Origin: Bacteroidales bacterium | GTDB lineage: Bacteria; Bacteroidota; Bacteroidia; Bacteroidales; Muribaculaceae | Direction: 5' to 3' | NCBI GenBank assembly: GCA_900766975.1 | Contig: CAAFXO010000040.1 | Coordinates: 1-19,351, forward strand | DNA: 19,351 nt | Shown: one piece after another, positions 1-7,404 of the stretch | Position numbering within the stretch: position 1 is the stretch's first letter | Layout of the letters: every line of letters starts with the position of its first letter | Made by a program: the position numbers and the translations under genes | Notes under the pieces: generated by a model | The model's database searches: none | What the model was told of the DNA's origin: nothing | Seen by the model: the letters and a program-made list of their open reading frames with translations, nothing else

Positions 1-10
1 CGCATCGGTT

Positions 11-26
11 GCAATGCCCGCATTGC
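11..26. repeat. Short perfect palindrome at the left edge
   Basis: Two 7-bp arms, GCAATGC and GCATTGC, are separated by CC. The stretch 1-86 around it is unlike the coding sequence that follows and may be an intergenic repeat or the end of a neighbouring element. Too little is visible to decide. Confidence 0.4.
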
Positions 27-83
27 GCCCTCTTTGACTTTCAAAATCTGCTCAAAAATATCCGCCCCTACGACCCCAAAAAT

Positions 84-102
84 TTTAAGGAACGCGCTCT
101 TA
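84..102 (+). repeat. Left copy of a 19-bp inverted repeat
   Basis: TTTAAGGAACGCGCTCTTA is matched exactly in inverted orientation at 2645-2663. It lies just before the hydrophobic leader of the first gene. It is also the fullest copy of a short motif, TAAGGAACG, that recurs at gene ends in this window. Confidence 0.75.
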
Positions 103-128
103 TACTTCCGATAGCAGTGTTTACGATT

Positions 129-833
129 ATGTCGTTATCCTCATTCGTAGCCTCAGCCGATGATTCCGATTTCGAGGAGGTGTCGATGCATGAGAGTTTC
201 AAATTGTGGGATAGCAATGATGATTGGCTCACCGATCTGACTTCGAAGGATTATATCTTCGGGGGATACTGGAAGAGTCATATCATGCTATATAGCGACT
301 ATTTGAAAGTTGGCACACCTACCGCCACCGAGCATGTAGCGGAGTTATACAGCACAATGCCAATTCCTTCAAGGATTGGTTGTCTGCGGTTGAATGTCTC
401 CTACGCAGCAAGCGATCTCGCCGAGTATGTCAGAGGGGTAGACCTCGTGGTGGCTGACAATGCAGATTTCACTGACCCGATAGCTACGATTCATCACGAC
501 ACATCCTCTGACACATATCCTCATCTGTGGTATTTCAATATACCCACACCTGCTACCAATCTCTATTATAAGTTCTTGATTGATTGCAAGTCGGTTCAGG
601 ATTATGAGGGGAGCAGTTCACAGATCACAGAGAGGGTAAAGCGTGGTGGCTGGCTATCGATCGAAAGAATAGGCAAGTCGAGCAAGCATTCAGCAGGTGT
701 CGACAACCTGACCGAAGACCCCACTGCCGGAGTCACCACCTATTACACCCCGAGCGGCATCCCGGTGTCAGAACCGCAGTCCGGCATCTACATCCAGGTA
801 AAAGCCGGCCGAGCCACCAAAGTCATAAAATAA
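129..833 (+). CDS. Small secreted/surface hypothetical protein, start uncertain
   Basis: I do not recognise a named family. From the ATG at 129 the product is 234 residues, but the same frame is open to the left edge of the window, with a TTG at 9. The residues just before this ATG (ALILPIAVFTI) continue a hydrophobic stretch ending in ASA, so a signal peptide that begins upstream of 129 is quite likely. A start at 129 would leave only about 11 residues of leader. The C-terminus has the pattern YYTPSGIPVSEPQSGIYI followed by a basic Ala-Gly-Arg-Ala-Thr-Lys tail. This resembles the short terminal segment common on secreted proteins of Muribaculaceae and Prevotella, and the same kind of tail ends the gene at 2794. 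It converges with the TPR-AraC regulator across a hairpin. The gene may be 5'-truncated or begin outside the window. Function unknown. Confidence 0.6.
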   Translation: MSLSSFVASADDSDFEEVSMHESFKLWDSNDDWLTDLTSKDYIFGGYWKSHIMLYSDYLKVGTPTATEHVAELYSTMPIPSRIGCLRLNVSYAASDLAEYVRGVDLVVADNADFTDPIATIHHDTSSDTYPHLWYFNIPTPATNLYYKFLIDCKSVQDYEGSSSQITERVKRGGWLSIERIGKSSKHSAGVDNLTEDPTAGVTTYYTPSGIPVSEPQSGIYIQVKAGRATKVIK

Positions 834-857
834 GGAACGATCTCTAAGAGGCGTTCT
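834..857. terminator. Hairpin between two convergent genes
   Basis: GGAACG pairs with CGTTCT (GAACG/CGTTC plus one wobble) around an inner CTC-TAA-GAG stem-loop. On the plus strand TTTT follows closely. It begins directly after the stop codon at 831-833 and runs into the 3' end of the minus-strand regulator, so it could end transcription from one or both sides. Its left arm is the TAAGGAACG repeat motif. Confidence 0.5.
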
Positions 858-2574
858 CTTTTGATTTCTCCTTTGCTATCGCTGCAAAAGCTGATGGCGA
901 AAGGCCTGTTACGCGCTTGAATATGTTGCAAAAACTGGTGCGAGATTTATATCCCACTTCTTGTCCGATTGCCTCTATAGTCATATTGCCATATTCTTGA
1001 GTATTTTGAAGCATCCGACATGCCTCTTTCACTCGGTATTCAGCAACCAACTGATTGAAATTTTTGTGAAAACGCTCACCGATCACTTGAGCTACATAGT
1101 TATATTTCCATCCGATTAATTCGGAAAGACGCTGCACGGAGAAACTATCCTTGCATATTTCCTCCTTTTGATCCATAACCTTGAGAATACGAGCCATAAT
1201 CACATCTTTCATATCCTCGTCGATGTGATTATATTTATATTTGGAGCTATCGGATGTCTGAGAATTATTATCCTCAGATGCAACTTCATCGTTAGTATGT
1301 CGATCATCCAACTCTTCTTTCAAACGAGTCAGATCTTTCTCATACTGTATCATGAGCCGATTCTTTGCTTCTTGCTCCTCGATCATGCTCTGATATCGAT
1401 CAAAAAACGCTCTCTTTTGCTTTCTAATCCGACGATAGTTGATAGTTGTTATGATCAATACGACCAGTATCAAAAGTGCTATAACAATGGCAAAATTGGC
1501 AACTATCTGATGATTCCTCTTTTCCAGACTGAGAATCTGCATTCGGTTATTTACATCTTCCAGCTCACTACTGAATTTTAGATACTCTACATCCAATAGT
1601 TTGTTCTGATAGTACAACGAATCCTTCTGGAGAAGGTAGTTCATATAATAATGTCGATAGTTAGTTTTATCATTAATAGATAGATAACAATCGGACAGCA
1701 TTTTGTAGAAAGATACTGCGACATCCCTCTCGTTATTCTTTTCAGCCAATTCGATAGCTCTTTTACTCTCTTTGATACACTTGCCATACTGACAGGTCTG
1801 ATAGAATATCGATACTTTATCCGAAAGTACCATCAGCAGCATCCGAATATTGTCGGTACTATCTGTCATTTTTTCCATCTTTTCAAGCAACGATATGGCT
1901 TGTGTAAAATCACTGACTTCTACGGCCCTTGCCACTTCATAATGCAATCGAGTGAAGTCTAAGTGTGGCGTATTAGCCGGAAGTCCACTTAAATTTTTAT
2001 ATTTATCTAACAGCGAACGAACATCTGATATTTGATTGCATCCGATAGATATGTGAATTACATTGTCGAAAGCCAGAAGTGCAGTCTTCCAATCTTTCTC
2101 CTTGATTGATGCATCATAACATTTCGTATAATAACCGATAGTAGATTGTGATATATGATCCGGTGTCCGTATGGTCTCATTGGCACGCAACAGGTTTGCC
2201 ATGTTCAAATATAGGAATGGTAACTTTTCTTCAATTTTATACTTTTCTGCCAATTTTATTGCTTTGTTGAGATAATTGAATGATTTGCCAAATTCATGGA
2301 CTGAGTATATGTAAGCCATATTTCCCATAGCACACACAGCCAATCTCACAGAGGGGATGTCTGTCGAATCCATTCTCTCAGTAATTATCGTATAGCAAAA
2401 CAAAGCTTTATCATTCTGCCCATGATCTATATAATTCAAAGCATCGACAGAAAGCTCTTCGCTGCTTTTCTTACTAAACTCTTGATATAGGTTGTCTACT
2501 TGCAGGGATACTGAGTACAATGATGTATATATACCTAATATTATCGAAATGGTGAGTATAATGCGTTTCTTCAT
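844..2574 (-). CDS. TPR-repeat, one-TM, AraC-type HTH transcriptional regulator
   Basis: A 576-residue membrane-anchored regulator of the TPR-AraC type common in Bacteroidota. Residues 1-21 form a hydrophobic signal sequence or anchor. Residues about 30-340 are helical, with TPR-like pairs (for example AIKLAEKYK and RAIELAEKN). A single strong transmembrane helix lies at about 361-380, followed by Arg/Lys-rich and coiled-coil sequence (385-430) and an acidic Ser/Asn linker. The AraC-family DNA-binding domain is at about 465-568, ending in the recognisable motif VGYKSRTSFCNIFKRVTGLSP. The layout implies an external or periplasmic TPR domain and a cytoplasmic DNA-binding domain, so a signal would pass through the membrane to a one-component regulator; the ligand is unknown. 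It is divergent from the large secreted protein at 2794 and convergent with the small secreted protein ending at 833, which makes both plausible targets. There are no histidine kinase or receiver domains. Confidence 0.88.
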   Translation of the reverse strand: MKKRIILTISIILGIYTSLYSVSLQVDNLYQEFSKKSSEELSVDALNYIDHGQNDKALFCYTIITERMDSTDIPSVRLAVCAMGNMAYIYSVHEFGKSFNYLNKAIKLAEKYKIEEKLPFLYLNMANLLRANETIRTPDHISQSTIGYYTKCYDASIKEKDWKTALLAFDNVIHISIGCNQISDVRSLLDKYKNLSGLPANTPHLDFTRLHYEVARAVEVSDFTQAISLLEKMEKMTDSTDNIRMLLMVLSDKVSIFYQTCQYGKCIKESKRAIELAEKNNERDVAVSFYKMLSDCYLSINDKTNYRHYYMNYLLQKDSLYYQNKLLDVEYLKFSSELEDVNNRMQILSLEKRNHQIVANFAIVIALLILVVLIITTINYRRIRKQKRAFFDRYQSMIEEQEAKNRLMIQYEKDLTRLKEELDDRHTNDEVASEDNNSQTSDSSKYKYNHIDEDMKDVIMARILKVMDQKEEICKDSFSVQRLSELIGWKYNYVAQVIGERFHKNFNQLVAEYRVKEACRMLQNTQEYGNMTIEAIGQEVGYKSRTSFCNIFKRVTGLSPSAFAAIAKEKSKENAS

Positions 2575-2579
2575 AAACG

Positions 2580-2610
2580 CAAAGATAACACATTATTCGG
2601 TTTTATACAA
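2580..2610 (-). promoter_or_regulatory. Promoter of the TPR-AraC regulator, nearly leaderless
   Basis: On the minus strand TATCTTTG (2580-2587) matches the Bacteroidota -7 consensus TAnnTTTG, with TTG 20 nt upstream as the -33 element. The last base of the box is only 6 nt from the start codon, so the predicted mRNA has almost no 5' leader. Confidence 0.6.
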
Positions 2611-2644
2611 GCACTCCATACAAGTTTTTCTTAAAACAAGAAAG

Positions 2645-2663
2645 TAAGAGCGCGTTCCTTAAA
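2645..2663 (-). repeat. Right copy of the 19-bp inverted repeat
   Basis: Exact reverse complement of 84-102. It lies in the intergenic region between the TPR-AraC gene and the large secreted protein gene. Confidence 0.75.
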
Positions 2664-2759
2664 TTGTCCTATAAAACTCACCATGCCGGATGGATGTCTT
2701 ATTTTATAAATTGGTGCAGACGCGACTGTGATATATAATATAATTGATTGGGATTGCAG

Positions 2760-2767
2760 TAATTTTG
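2760..2767 (+). promoter_or_regulatory. -7 box of the large secreted protein gene
   Basis: TAATTTTG fits TAnnTTTG and lies 27 nt before the ATG at 2794. No convincing -33 element is seen. Its position argues against an upstream GTG start at 2728, which would put the promoter inside the gene. Confidence 0.45.
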
Positions 2768-2793
2768 AAAAATTTAATCAACATTTTCAATTT

Positions 2794-5277
2794 ATGAGAC
2801 ATTTTAACTATTCACGATTTGTGTCTGTATCAATTACAGCTTGCCTTATGGCAATTCCTCTATTCGGTATCAACCGAATGGCTCCGGTGCAGAAGTCCAA
2901 GGATTGTTTGCAACTGAGGCCAACAGTTGCTTCCCAATTCCAATCCGCTTCTTTATCCGATCCTGTTAAAGCAACATCCAGACAAGAAACACTCTTGGTA
3001 GAAGAAGACTTTTCCAAGATGACAAGTGGAACTGAACAGAATCCGGACACTACGGTTTATTTGGCGTCCGAATCATCTGAACCGGGTATCTATATCAATC
3101 CGGCATATACTCACCAGCCCGGATGGAGTGGAAATAAAGTGTTCTCTGCCGGCGGAGCTGTCTTCCTTCGCACTCACAATTTGATGGAAAACGCAACCCT
3201 TTTTACACCCATAGGTGACTATTCGGGTGAAATTACAGTGACCTGCAGAGTCAAGGCTGTAGAGAATAAAGTATTAGTATATGATGAAAACGGCGAGCTT
3301 ATGTGGGGCACCACCGAAGGGTCTTCTCTATACATCCAAGCAGGAATAGGTGGAGTAGAAAGTGGATTTGCTGCAAAGACTGATCAGCAAGATGGCTATT
3401 ATACTCGGCTATATCCGCAGCATGGTTGGTCTACCGTAACTTATACTTTTACCAATTATTCCGGAAATAACGATGGTTATATCGTATTCTATACTGAGGG
3501 TGCAATAATGCTTGATGATATCAAAATCACTACATCTCCGACAATCATCGGCAATCCGGGTGGCATCCACGTAGCTGACTTTAGAGCTGATCAATTTACT
3601 ATCGAATGGCAGCCGGTAAGAAAGGCTCAGAATTATTATGTAAATCTCTATAAGAAGGTTTACACTTCTGAAGAAGATGCTGTGTATAAAGAAGATTTTG
3701 AGAACTATCAACCCGGTGAACTCTGGAATATATCTTCAGATATCACTGTAGATGGAGTCGGCAAGAATGGCAGCAAAGCTCTGAAACTTGAAAATGGAGA
3801 CTACATCGTCACTCCATACAACAGTTCTAAATACAAGAATTTCAAATTCTGGATGAAAACAATCTATCCTGAAGGTATGACGGAAGAAGAAATATATTCA
3901 GGGGAAACAGGTTCGATCAAAATAGATATTCTAACGAAAGAAGGCTGGAAGGATTATTCATATTTCTATGGCTGGGGATTTATGGATGATGAATACAACG
4001 ATTGCGACTTGAATGAAGAGGGATGGGGGCTATTTGACAATGGCTCTTTCTATGGAGTCAGACTTACTATTGAAGGGTTCCCTGAAGGAGCATGCATATA
4101 CTTCGACGAAGCAGAAGTTATAACAGATCCTAGCTATGAGTTGGAATTTGTCGATGGCGCGAATGCATCCGATTGGGGATTTGGTGAAAATATGACAAAA
4201 TATGATACGGTCAAGGAGACTTCATATACTTTCACAAATCTTGATCCGAATGCAGAGTATTTCTATGGCGTGCGTGCACATTGTATGGTAGATCGCAACC
4301 TCTTCTCTCAATGGAAGTTGTATGAATGTTTTGAGGTCGCAGCGCCTCAGTCGATTAGTGCCTCTGATATTGACTCTTATGGCAGCTTTACCGCAAACTG
4401 GACTCCTTCTCCCAAAGCGACTCGTTATTCTGCCGATTTGTTCAGCGTCTATAAGTCGGATAGTTTTGAAAGAGATCATGTTCTCCTCGATGAAGATTTC
4501 GGTAATGTCACTATTGATCCCTCTAACGATTACTTGACTCTTGAGAATTACGACATCGCTTCTTTGGATGACTACACCAACCTGCCCGGCTGGACCGGCC
4601 GTGAGAACATCATAGCGAATGGCATGCTCGGTTGTAATTATTCTGTTGATTATCTCAATAAGTTGATGTTACCTATGATAAGCGTAGGTAATGCAAAATT
4701 CATCACTCTATCGCTGACAGCATACGGCATTGTAGACGATGTCTTGGTATTCAATGCAGATGGTGTCAAGTACAATATTAATCTGACTGCTTCCGAAGAG
4801 AGCAAATATGGCGCATACTCAGGATCTATTATCATCCCGGTTAATAAGCATTTCATCTCTCCCGCCATTTACAGCAAGAATGGTCTTGCATTCATAGTAG
4901 ATGAAATTAAAATAACTCAAGATCTGGAGCCCGGCAGCAATGTTTATACTTGGATGCAAAATGTTGAGGTAGATGCCGACACTAATAGCTATGTTTTCAG
5001 CGATCTGACTGAAAATAGTCTTTATGCTTGCAATGTTAAAGCATACTATGACAGATCTGATGGCAAGACAGCCGTTTCCAAAGCTTCAGAAATGCTGATT
5101 GTTGATTTGAAAAATGGCAGCTATCAGTCTAACATTAACAATACCTCTCTGATTGACAGTGGTCTTAGCATTGAAGCGATATATACGATTGATGGTATTC
5201 AAACTCAGAGCTTGTCAGAAGGCTTGAATATCGTTAAGATGAGCGATGGCTCAATCCGCAAATTATTTGTTAAATAA
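2794..5277 (+). CDS. Large secreted multi-domain protein (anchor-type beta-sandwich and FnIII-like modules)
   Basis: An 827-residue exported protein from the ATG at 2794. A GTG at 2728 would add 22 residues ahead of the signal peptide and is less likely. The N-terminus (MRHFNYSRF, then a hydrophobic run to about residue 28) is a signal peptide. The body repeats one architecture. Three modules each open with an acidic EDF-type strand (LLVEEDFSKM, VYKEDFENY, LLDEDFGNV), as in choice-of-anchor/cleaved-adhesin-like beta-sandwiches. They alternate with fibronectin type III-like segments (FTIEWQPVRKAQNYYVNLY and FTANWTPSPKATRYSADLF). The C-terminus (IEAIYTIDGIQTQSLSEGLN, then a basic tail) is the short terminal segment seen on many secreted Bacteroidales proteins, suggesting cell-surface attachment or export sorting. 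No catalytic motif was recognised. A role in adhesion or carbohydrate binding is inference only. It is divergent from the TPR-AraC regulator, which may control it. Confidence 0.82.
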   Translation: MRHFNYSRFVSVSITACLMAIPLFGINRMAPVQKSKDCLQLRPTVASQFQSASLSDPVKATSRQETLLVEEDFSKMTSGTEQNPDTTVYLASESSEPGIYINPAYTHQPGWSGNKVFSAGGAVFLRTHNLMENATLFTPIGDYSGEITVTCRVKAVENKVLVYDENGELMWGTTEGSSLYIQAGIGGVESGFAAKTDQQDGYYTRLYPQHGWSTVTYTFTNYSGNNDGYIVFYTEGAIMLDDIKITTSPTIIGNPGGIHVADFRADQFTIEWQPVRKAQNYYVNLYKKVYTSEEDAVYKEDFENYQPGELWNISSDITVDGVGKNGSKALKLENGDYIVTPYNSSKYKNFKFWMKTIYPEGMTEEEIYSGETGSIKIDILTKEGWKDYSYFYGWGFMDDEYNDCDLNEEGWGLFDNGSFYGVRLTIEGFPEGACIYFDEAEVITDPSYELEFVDGANASDWGFGENMTKYDTVKETSYTFTNLDPNAEYFYGVRAHCMVDRNLFSQWKLYECFEVAAPQSISASDIDSYGSFTANWTPSPKATRYSADLFSVYKSDSFERDHVLLDEDFGNVTIDPSNDYLTLENYDIASLDDYTNLPGWTGRENIIANGMLGCNYSVDYLNKLMLPMISVGNAKFITLSLTAYGIVDDVLVFNADGVKYNINLTASEESKYGAYSGSIIIPVNKHFISPAIYSKNGLAFIVDEIKITQDLEPGSNVYTWMQNVEVDADTNSYVFSDLTENSLYACNVKAYYDRSDGKTAVSKASEMLIVDLKNGSYQSNINNTSLIDSGLSIEAIYTIDGIQTQSLSEGLNIVKMSDGSIRKLFVK

Positions 5278-5286
5278 AGTTGGTAT

Positions 5287-5309
5287 TGCATTAGTTTCGC
5301 TCTAATGCA
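5287..5309 (+). other. Stem-loop downstream of the large secreted protein gene
   Basis: A perfect 8-bp stem TGCATTAG/CTAATGCA with a 7-nt loop lies about 10 nt after the stop codon. It has no U-tract, so it may stabilise the mRNA 3' end; the real terminator follows at 5339. Confidence 0.45.
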
Positions 5310-5338
5310 TGGTGAAGTGTTTATATTGAGATTTGTTC

Positions 5339-5387
5339 AGACAATCGGGTGTCAGTCATTATCGGCTCACCCGATCGTCTTTTTTTT
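5339..5387 (+). terminator. Rho-independent terminator
   Basis: GAC-A-ATCGGGTG pairs with CACCCGAT-C-GTC over a 16-nt loop and is followed by eight T residues. It ends the transcript of the large secreted protein. Confidence 0.85.
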
Positions 5388-5444
5388 GTCCGATGGTTTT
5401 TCATATTGTTACTACAATATTTCTCTTGATTGACAAATTTTTAC

Positions 5445-5452
5445 TATATTTG
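5445..5452 (+). promoter_or_regulatory. -7 box of the pyruvyl transferase gene
   Basis: TATATTTG matches TAnnTTTG, with TTG at 5426-5428 as a possible -33 element. It lies 33 nt before the start codon and directly downstream of a terminator, which is where a new promoter is expected. Confidence 0.6.
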
Positions 5453-5485
5453 TAGTTCAAATCGTTTAGACCTAAGAAACACGAG

Positions 5486-6574
5486 ATGAAATACGGTATA
5501 ATAACTCACTATGATGTTCATAATCATGGGGCTATCCTTCAGATGAATGCTCTGATCAAGGTGCTGAAGAGGGATTTCAACATTGATGCTCAGGCTCTTC
5601 GCTTTGACAAGAATTATGACTTCATGGGGAGAGCATTGAAAGCTAAGTATGAGATCGGCATTAAGTCGATCGGTATATATATCAAGTATCTATTGGAGCG
5701 TGGTCCGAAAATTTTCCTCTTTAATGTCAAGAAGAAACGTCTTTTCGACCGATTTAAGAGTCAGGAGAAACTGATAGGGGAGTTCTATAGCGAGGCAAAG
5801 GGACTGGATGCTGTAGTAATCGGCAGTGATGAGGTCTTTGCACTCCACACCGGACCGACCCCGGCGCTCTTCGGCCATGCCCTTCCGGCTGATAAGGTGT
5901 TTGCATACGCCGGTTGCTTCGGTCCGACCACCCTCGATGATATCCGAAGCCTTCATTGCGAGGCTCTCGTTACGAGCGGCCTTCAATCTATGCAGGGACT
6001 CGGCATGCGCGACCAAAATTCCATTGCCATAGCCCAAGCGCTCACCGGCAAGAAGGCGACTCTCGTAGTCGACCCGGTAATCCTTTATGGTTATGAGGAG
6101 GAAATGGCTCGTCTCGACGACCCTCACCTCCCCAAATATCTCTTGGTCTATGCCTATGAGACTCGTATGAACGATCCCCGGGAGGTTCAGCGGATCTTGG
6201 ATTATGCTCACAGTCGCGGTCTTAAAGTGGTGTGCCCCGGATTTTTCCATAAGTGGGCTGATATCAATATCAATACCGACCCGGTGGAGTTGCTCCGCTA
6301 TTTCAAGTATGCCGATTGCGTAGTCACCGACACGTTCCATGGCAGTGTCATGTCGATTATCACCGGCAAGAATCTGGCGGTGAAACTACGCGATAACAGC
6401 AACAAACTTTTGAACCTCCTACAGGAGTATGGATTACAAGAACGTGTGATCACCGATGATTGGGATCTGAATGCAATCTTCAGCAAGCCCCAAGATAATG
6501 ACTTTGTAGCTAAAGAGGTGGAGCGACGCCGTGCTGAATCGATGGCTTATCTCAAAGAGATGGTCGAGAAATAA
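5486..6574 (+). CDS. Polysaccharide pyruvyl transferase family protein
   Basis: A 362-residue cytoplasmic protein of the polysaccharide pyruvyl transferase family (PF04230, WcaK/CsaB-like). Members usually transfer pyruvate from phosphoenolpyruvate onto a sugar of an exopolysaccharide or cell-wall glycan. Visible family features are the N-terminal YGIITHYDVHNHGAILQ (GT-B-like start), VVIGSDEVF near residue 111, FAYAGCFG near 139, MRDQNS near 174, VVDPV near 195 and the C-terminal VVTDTFHGSVMSI near 280. Asp/His in TDTFHG are the most conserved residues of the family. It is monocistronic here, between its own promoter and a terminator that starts at its stop codon. No glycosyltransferases sit next to it, so the acceptor sugar cannot be guessed. 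Confidence 0.87.
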   Translation: MKYGIITHYDVHNHGAILQMNALIKVLKRDFNIDAQALRFDKNYDFMGRALKAKYEIGIKSIGIYIKYLLERGPKIFLFNVKKKRLFDRFKSQEKLIGEFYSEAKGLDAVVIGSDEVFALHTGPTPALFGHALPADKVFAYAGCFGPTTLDDIRSLHCEALVTSGLQSMQGLGMRDQNSIAIAQALTGKKATLVVDPVILYGYEEEMARLDDPHLPKYLLVYAYETRMNDPREVQRILDYAHSRGLKVVCPGFFHKWADININTDPVELLRYFKYADCVVTDTFHGSVMSIITGKNLAVKLRDNSNKLLNLLQEYGLQERVITDDWDLNAIFSKPQDNDFVAKEVERRRAESMAYLKEMVEK

Positions 6575-6594
6575 GAGCGCACTCTTGTTTTTTT
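6573..6594 (+). terminator. Rho-independent terminator overlapping a stop codon
   Basis: AAGAG-CGCA-CTCTT forms a 5-bp stem with a tetraloop, followed by G and seven T residues. The left arm shares two bases with the TAA stop of the pyruvyl transferase gene. The sequence GAGCGCACTC is close to the GAGCGCGCTC repeat core seen at 14395. Confidence 0.7.
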
Positions 6595-6636
6595 ACAAAA
6601 TCCCGGATCGAGTGTCTAATATAAAAATATTGGACT

Positions 6637-7404
6637 ATGATAAGACATTCTATTACAATCATATTATCTTTGATCCTTGGGATCTCTACATTCACCTGTA
6701 AGGCGGCTACGACTTTCAGCAATGAGTCGTTGCGCTATGTGATTAGTTATAAGTGGGGTTTGATCCATAAGGATGCCGGGGATGCCACATTGTCGTTGAG
6801 GCGTAGTGGCGATCGATATAAGGTGTCGTTGGTAGCCAAGACTCGTCCTTGGGCTGACAAGATATATAGTGTTCGTGACACACTCCTTGGAGATATTCGC
6901 ATCAAGGATCTTCGTCCTTTGTCTTACGCCAAGATCACACATGAGAAGAAGAAGTATGCACGAGATGATATTCGCTATTCTTTCAGCGGCGATAATACCA
7001 TAGGTCATACCAAGTGCCTCAGAATCAAGAATGGGGAACCGAATGTCACCGAGCGAACCCTTACAGCCTCCGGACCGGTGTATGATATGCTCTCGATCTT
7101 CTATTATCTTCGCCAGCTTGATTATGATCAACTCAACAAGAATAAGCTATATGTAGCCACGGTCTTTTCGGGCAGGAAGCGCGAAAAAATCAAGATTCGC
7201 AGCATCGGCAAGGAGATGATTACTCTGAAAGATAAGAGCAAGCATGAGTCTTATCACATTCGTTTCAACTTCACCCAAGATGGAGGCAAGAAGTCGAGCG
7301 ATGACATGGATGTATGGATCTCCACCGACAGCCGCCACATCCCCCTCTACCTCGTAGGCACCCTCCCGGTAGGAGAAGTAAGAGCCTACCTGACAGCATA
7401 TTAA
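6637..7404 (+). CDS. DUF3108-type periplasmic protein
   Basis: A 255-residue exported protein. Residues 1-23 (ILSLILGISTFTCKA) are a signal peptide with a likely cleavage after CKA; a lipoprotein is less likely because no good lipobox precedes the Cys. The mature part matches the DUF3108 pattern. It begins ESLRYVISYKWGLIHKDAG, continues with alternating beta-strands such as GDATLSLRRSGDRYKVSLVA, and has the conserved segment YDMLSIFYYLRQLDY, then a C-terminal DVWISTDSRHIPLYL. The fold is expected to be a beta-barrel or lipoprotein-localisation-like sheet, but the biochemical role of the family is not established. Its stop codon shares two bases with the lon stop on the opposite strand, so transcription is convergent. 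No clear promoter was seen between the upstream terminator and the ATG. Confidence 0.82.
   Translation: MIRHSITIILSLILGISTFTCKAATTFSNESLRYVISYKWGLIHKDAGDATLSLRRSGDRYKVSLVAKTRPWADKIYSVRDTLLGDIRIKDLRPLSYAKITHEKKKYARDDIRYSFSGDNTIGHTKCLRIKNGEPNVTERTLTASGPVYDMLSIFYYLRQLDYDQLNKNKLYVATVFSGRKREKIKIRSIGKEMITLKDKSKHESYHIRFNFTQDGGKKSSDDMDVWISTDSRHIPLYLVGTLPVGEVRAYLTAY

Noticed and set aside
1168..1581. Plus-strand open frame of 137 residues inside the TPR-AraC gene
   Set aside because: It lies antisense to a well-supported conserved coding region and has an implausible hydrophobic composition.
2728..2793. GTG start of the large secreted protein 22 codons upstream
   Set aside because: It places a non-signal segment before a good signal peptide and puts the -7 box at 2760 inside the gene.
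5690..6340. 216-residue minus-strand open frame inside the pyruvyl transferase gene
   Set aside because: The sense frame carries all the family motifs; the antisense frame has no recognisable domain and no promoter.
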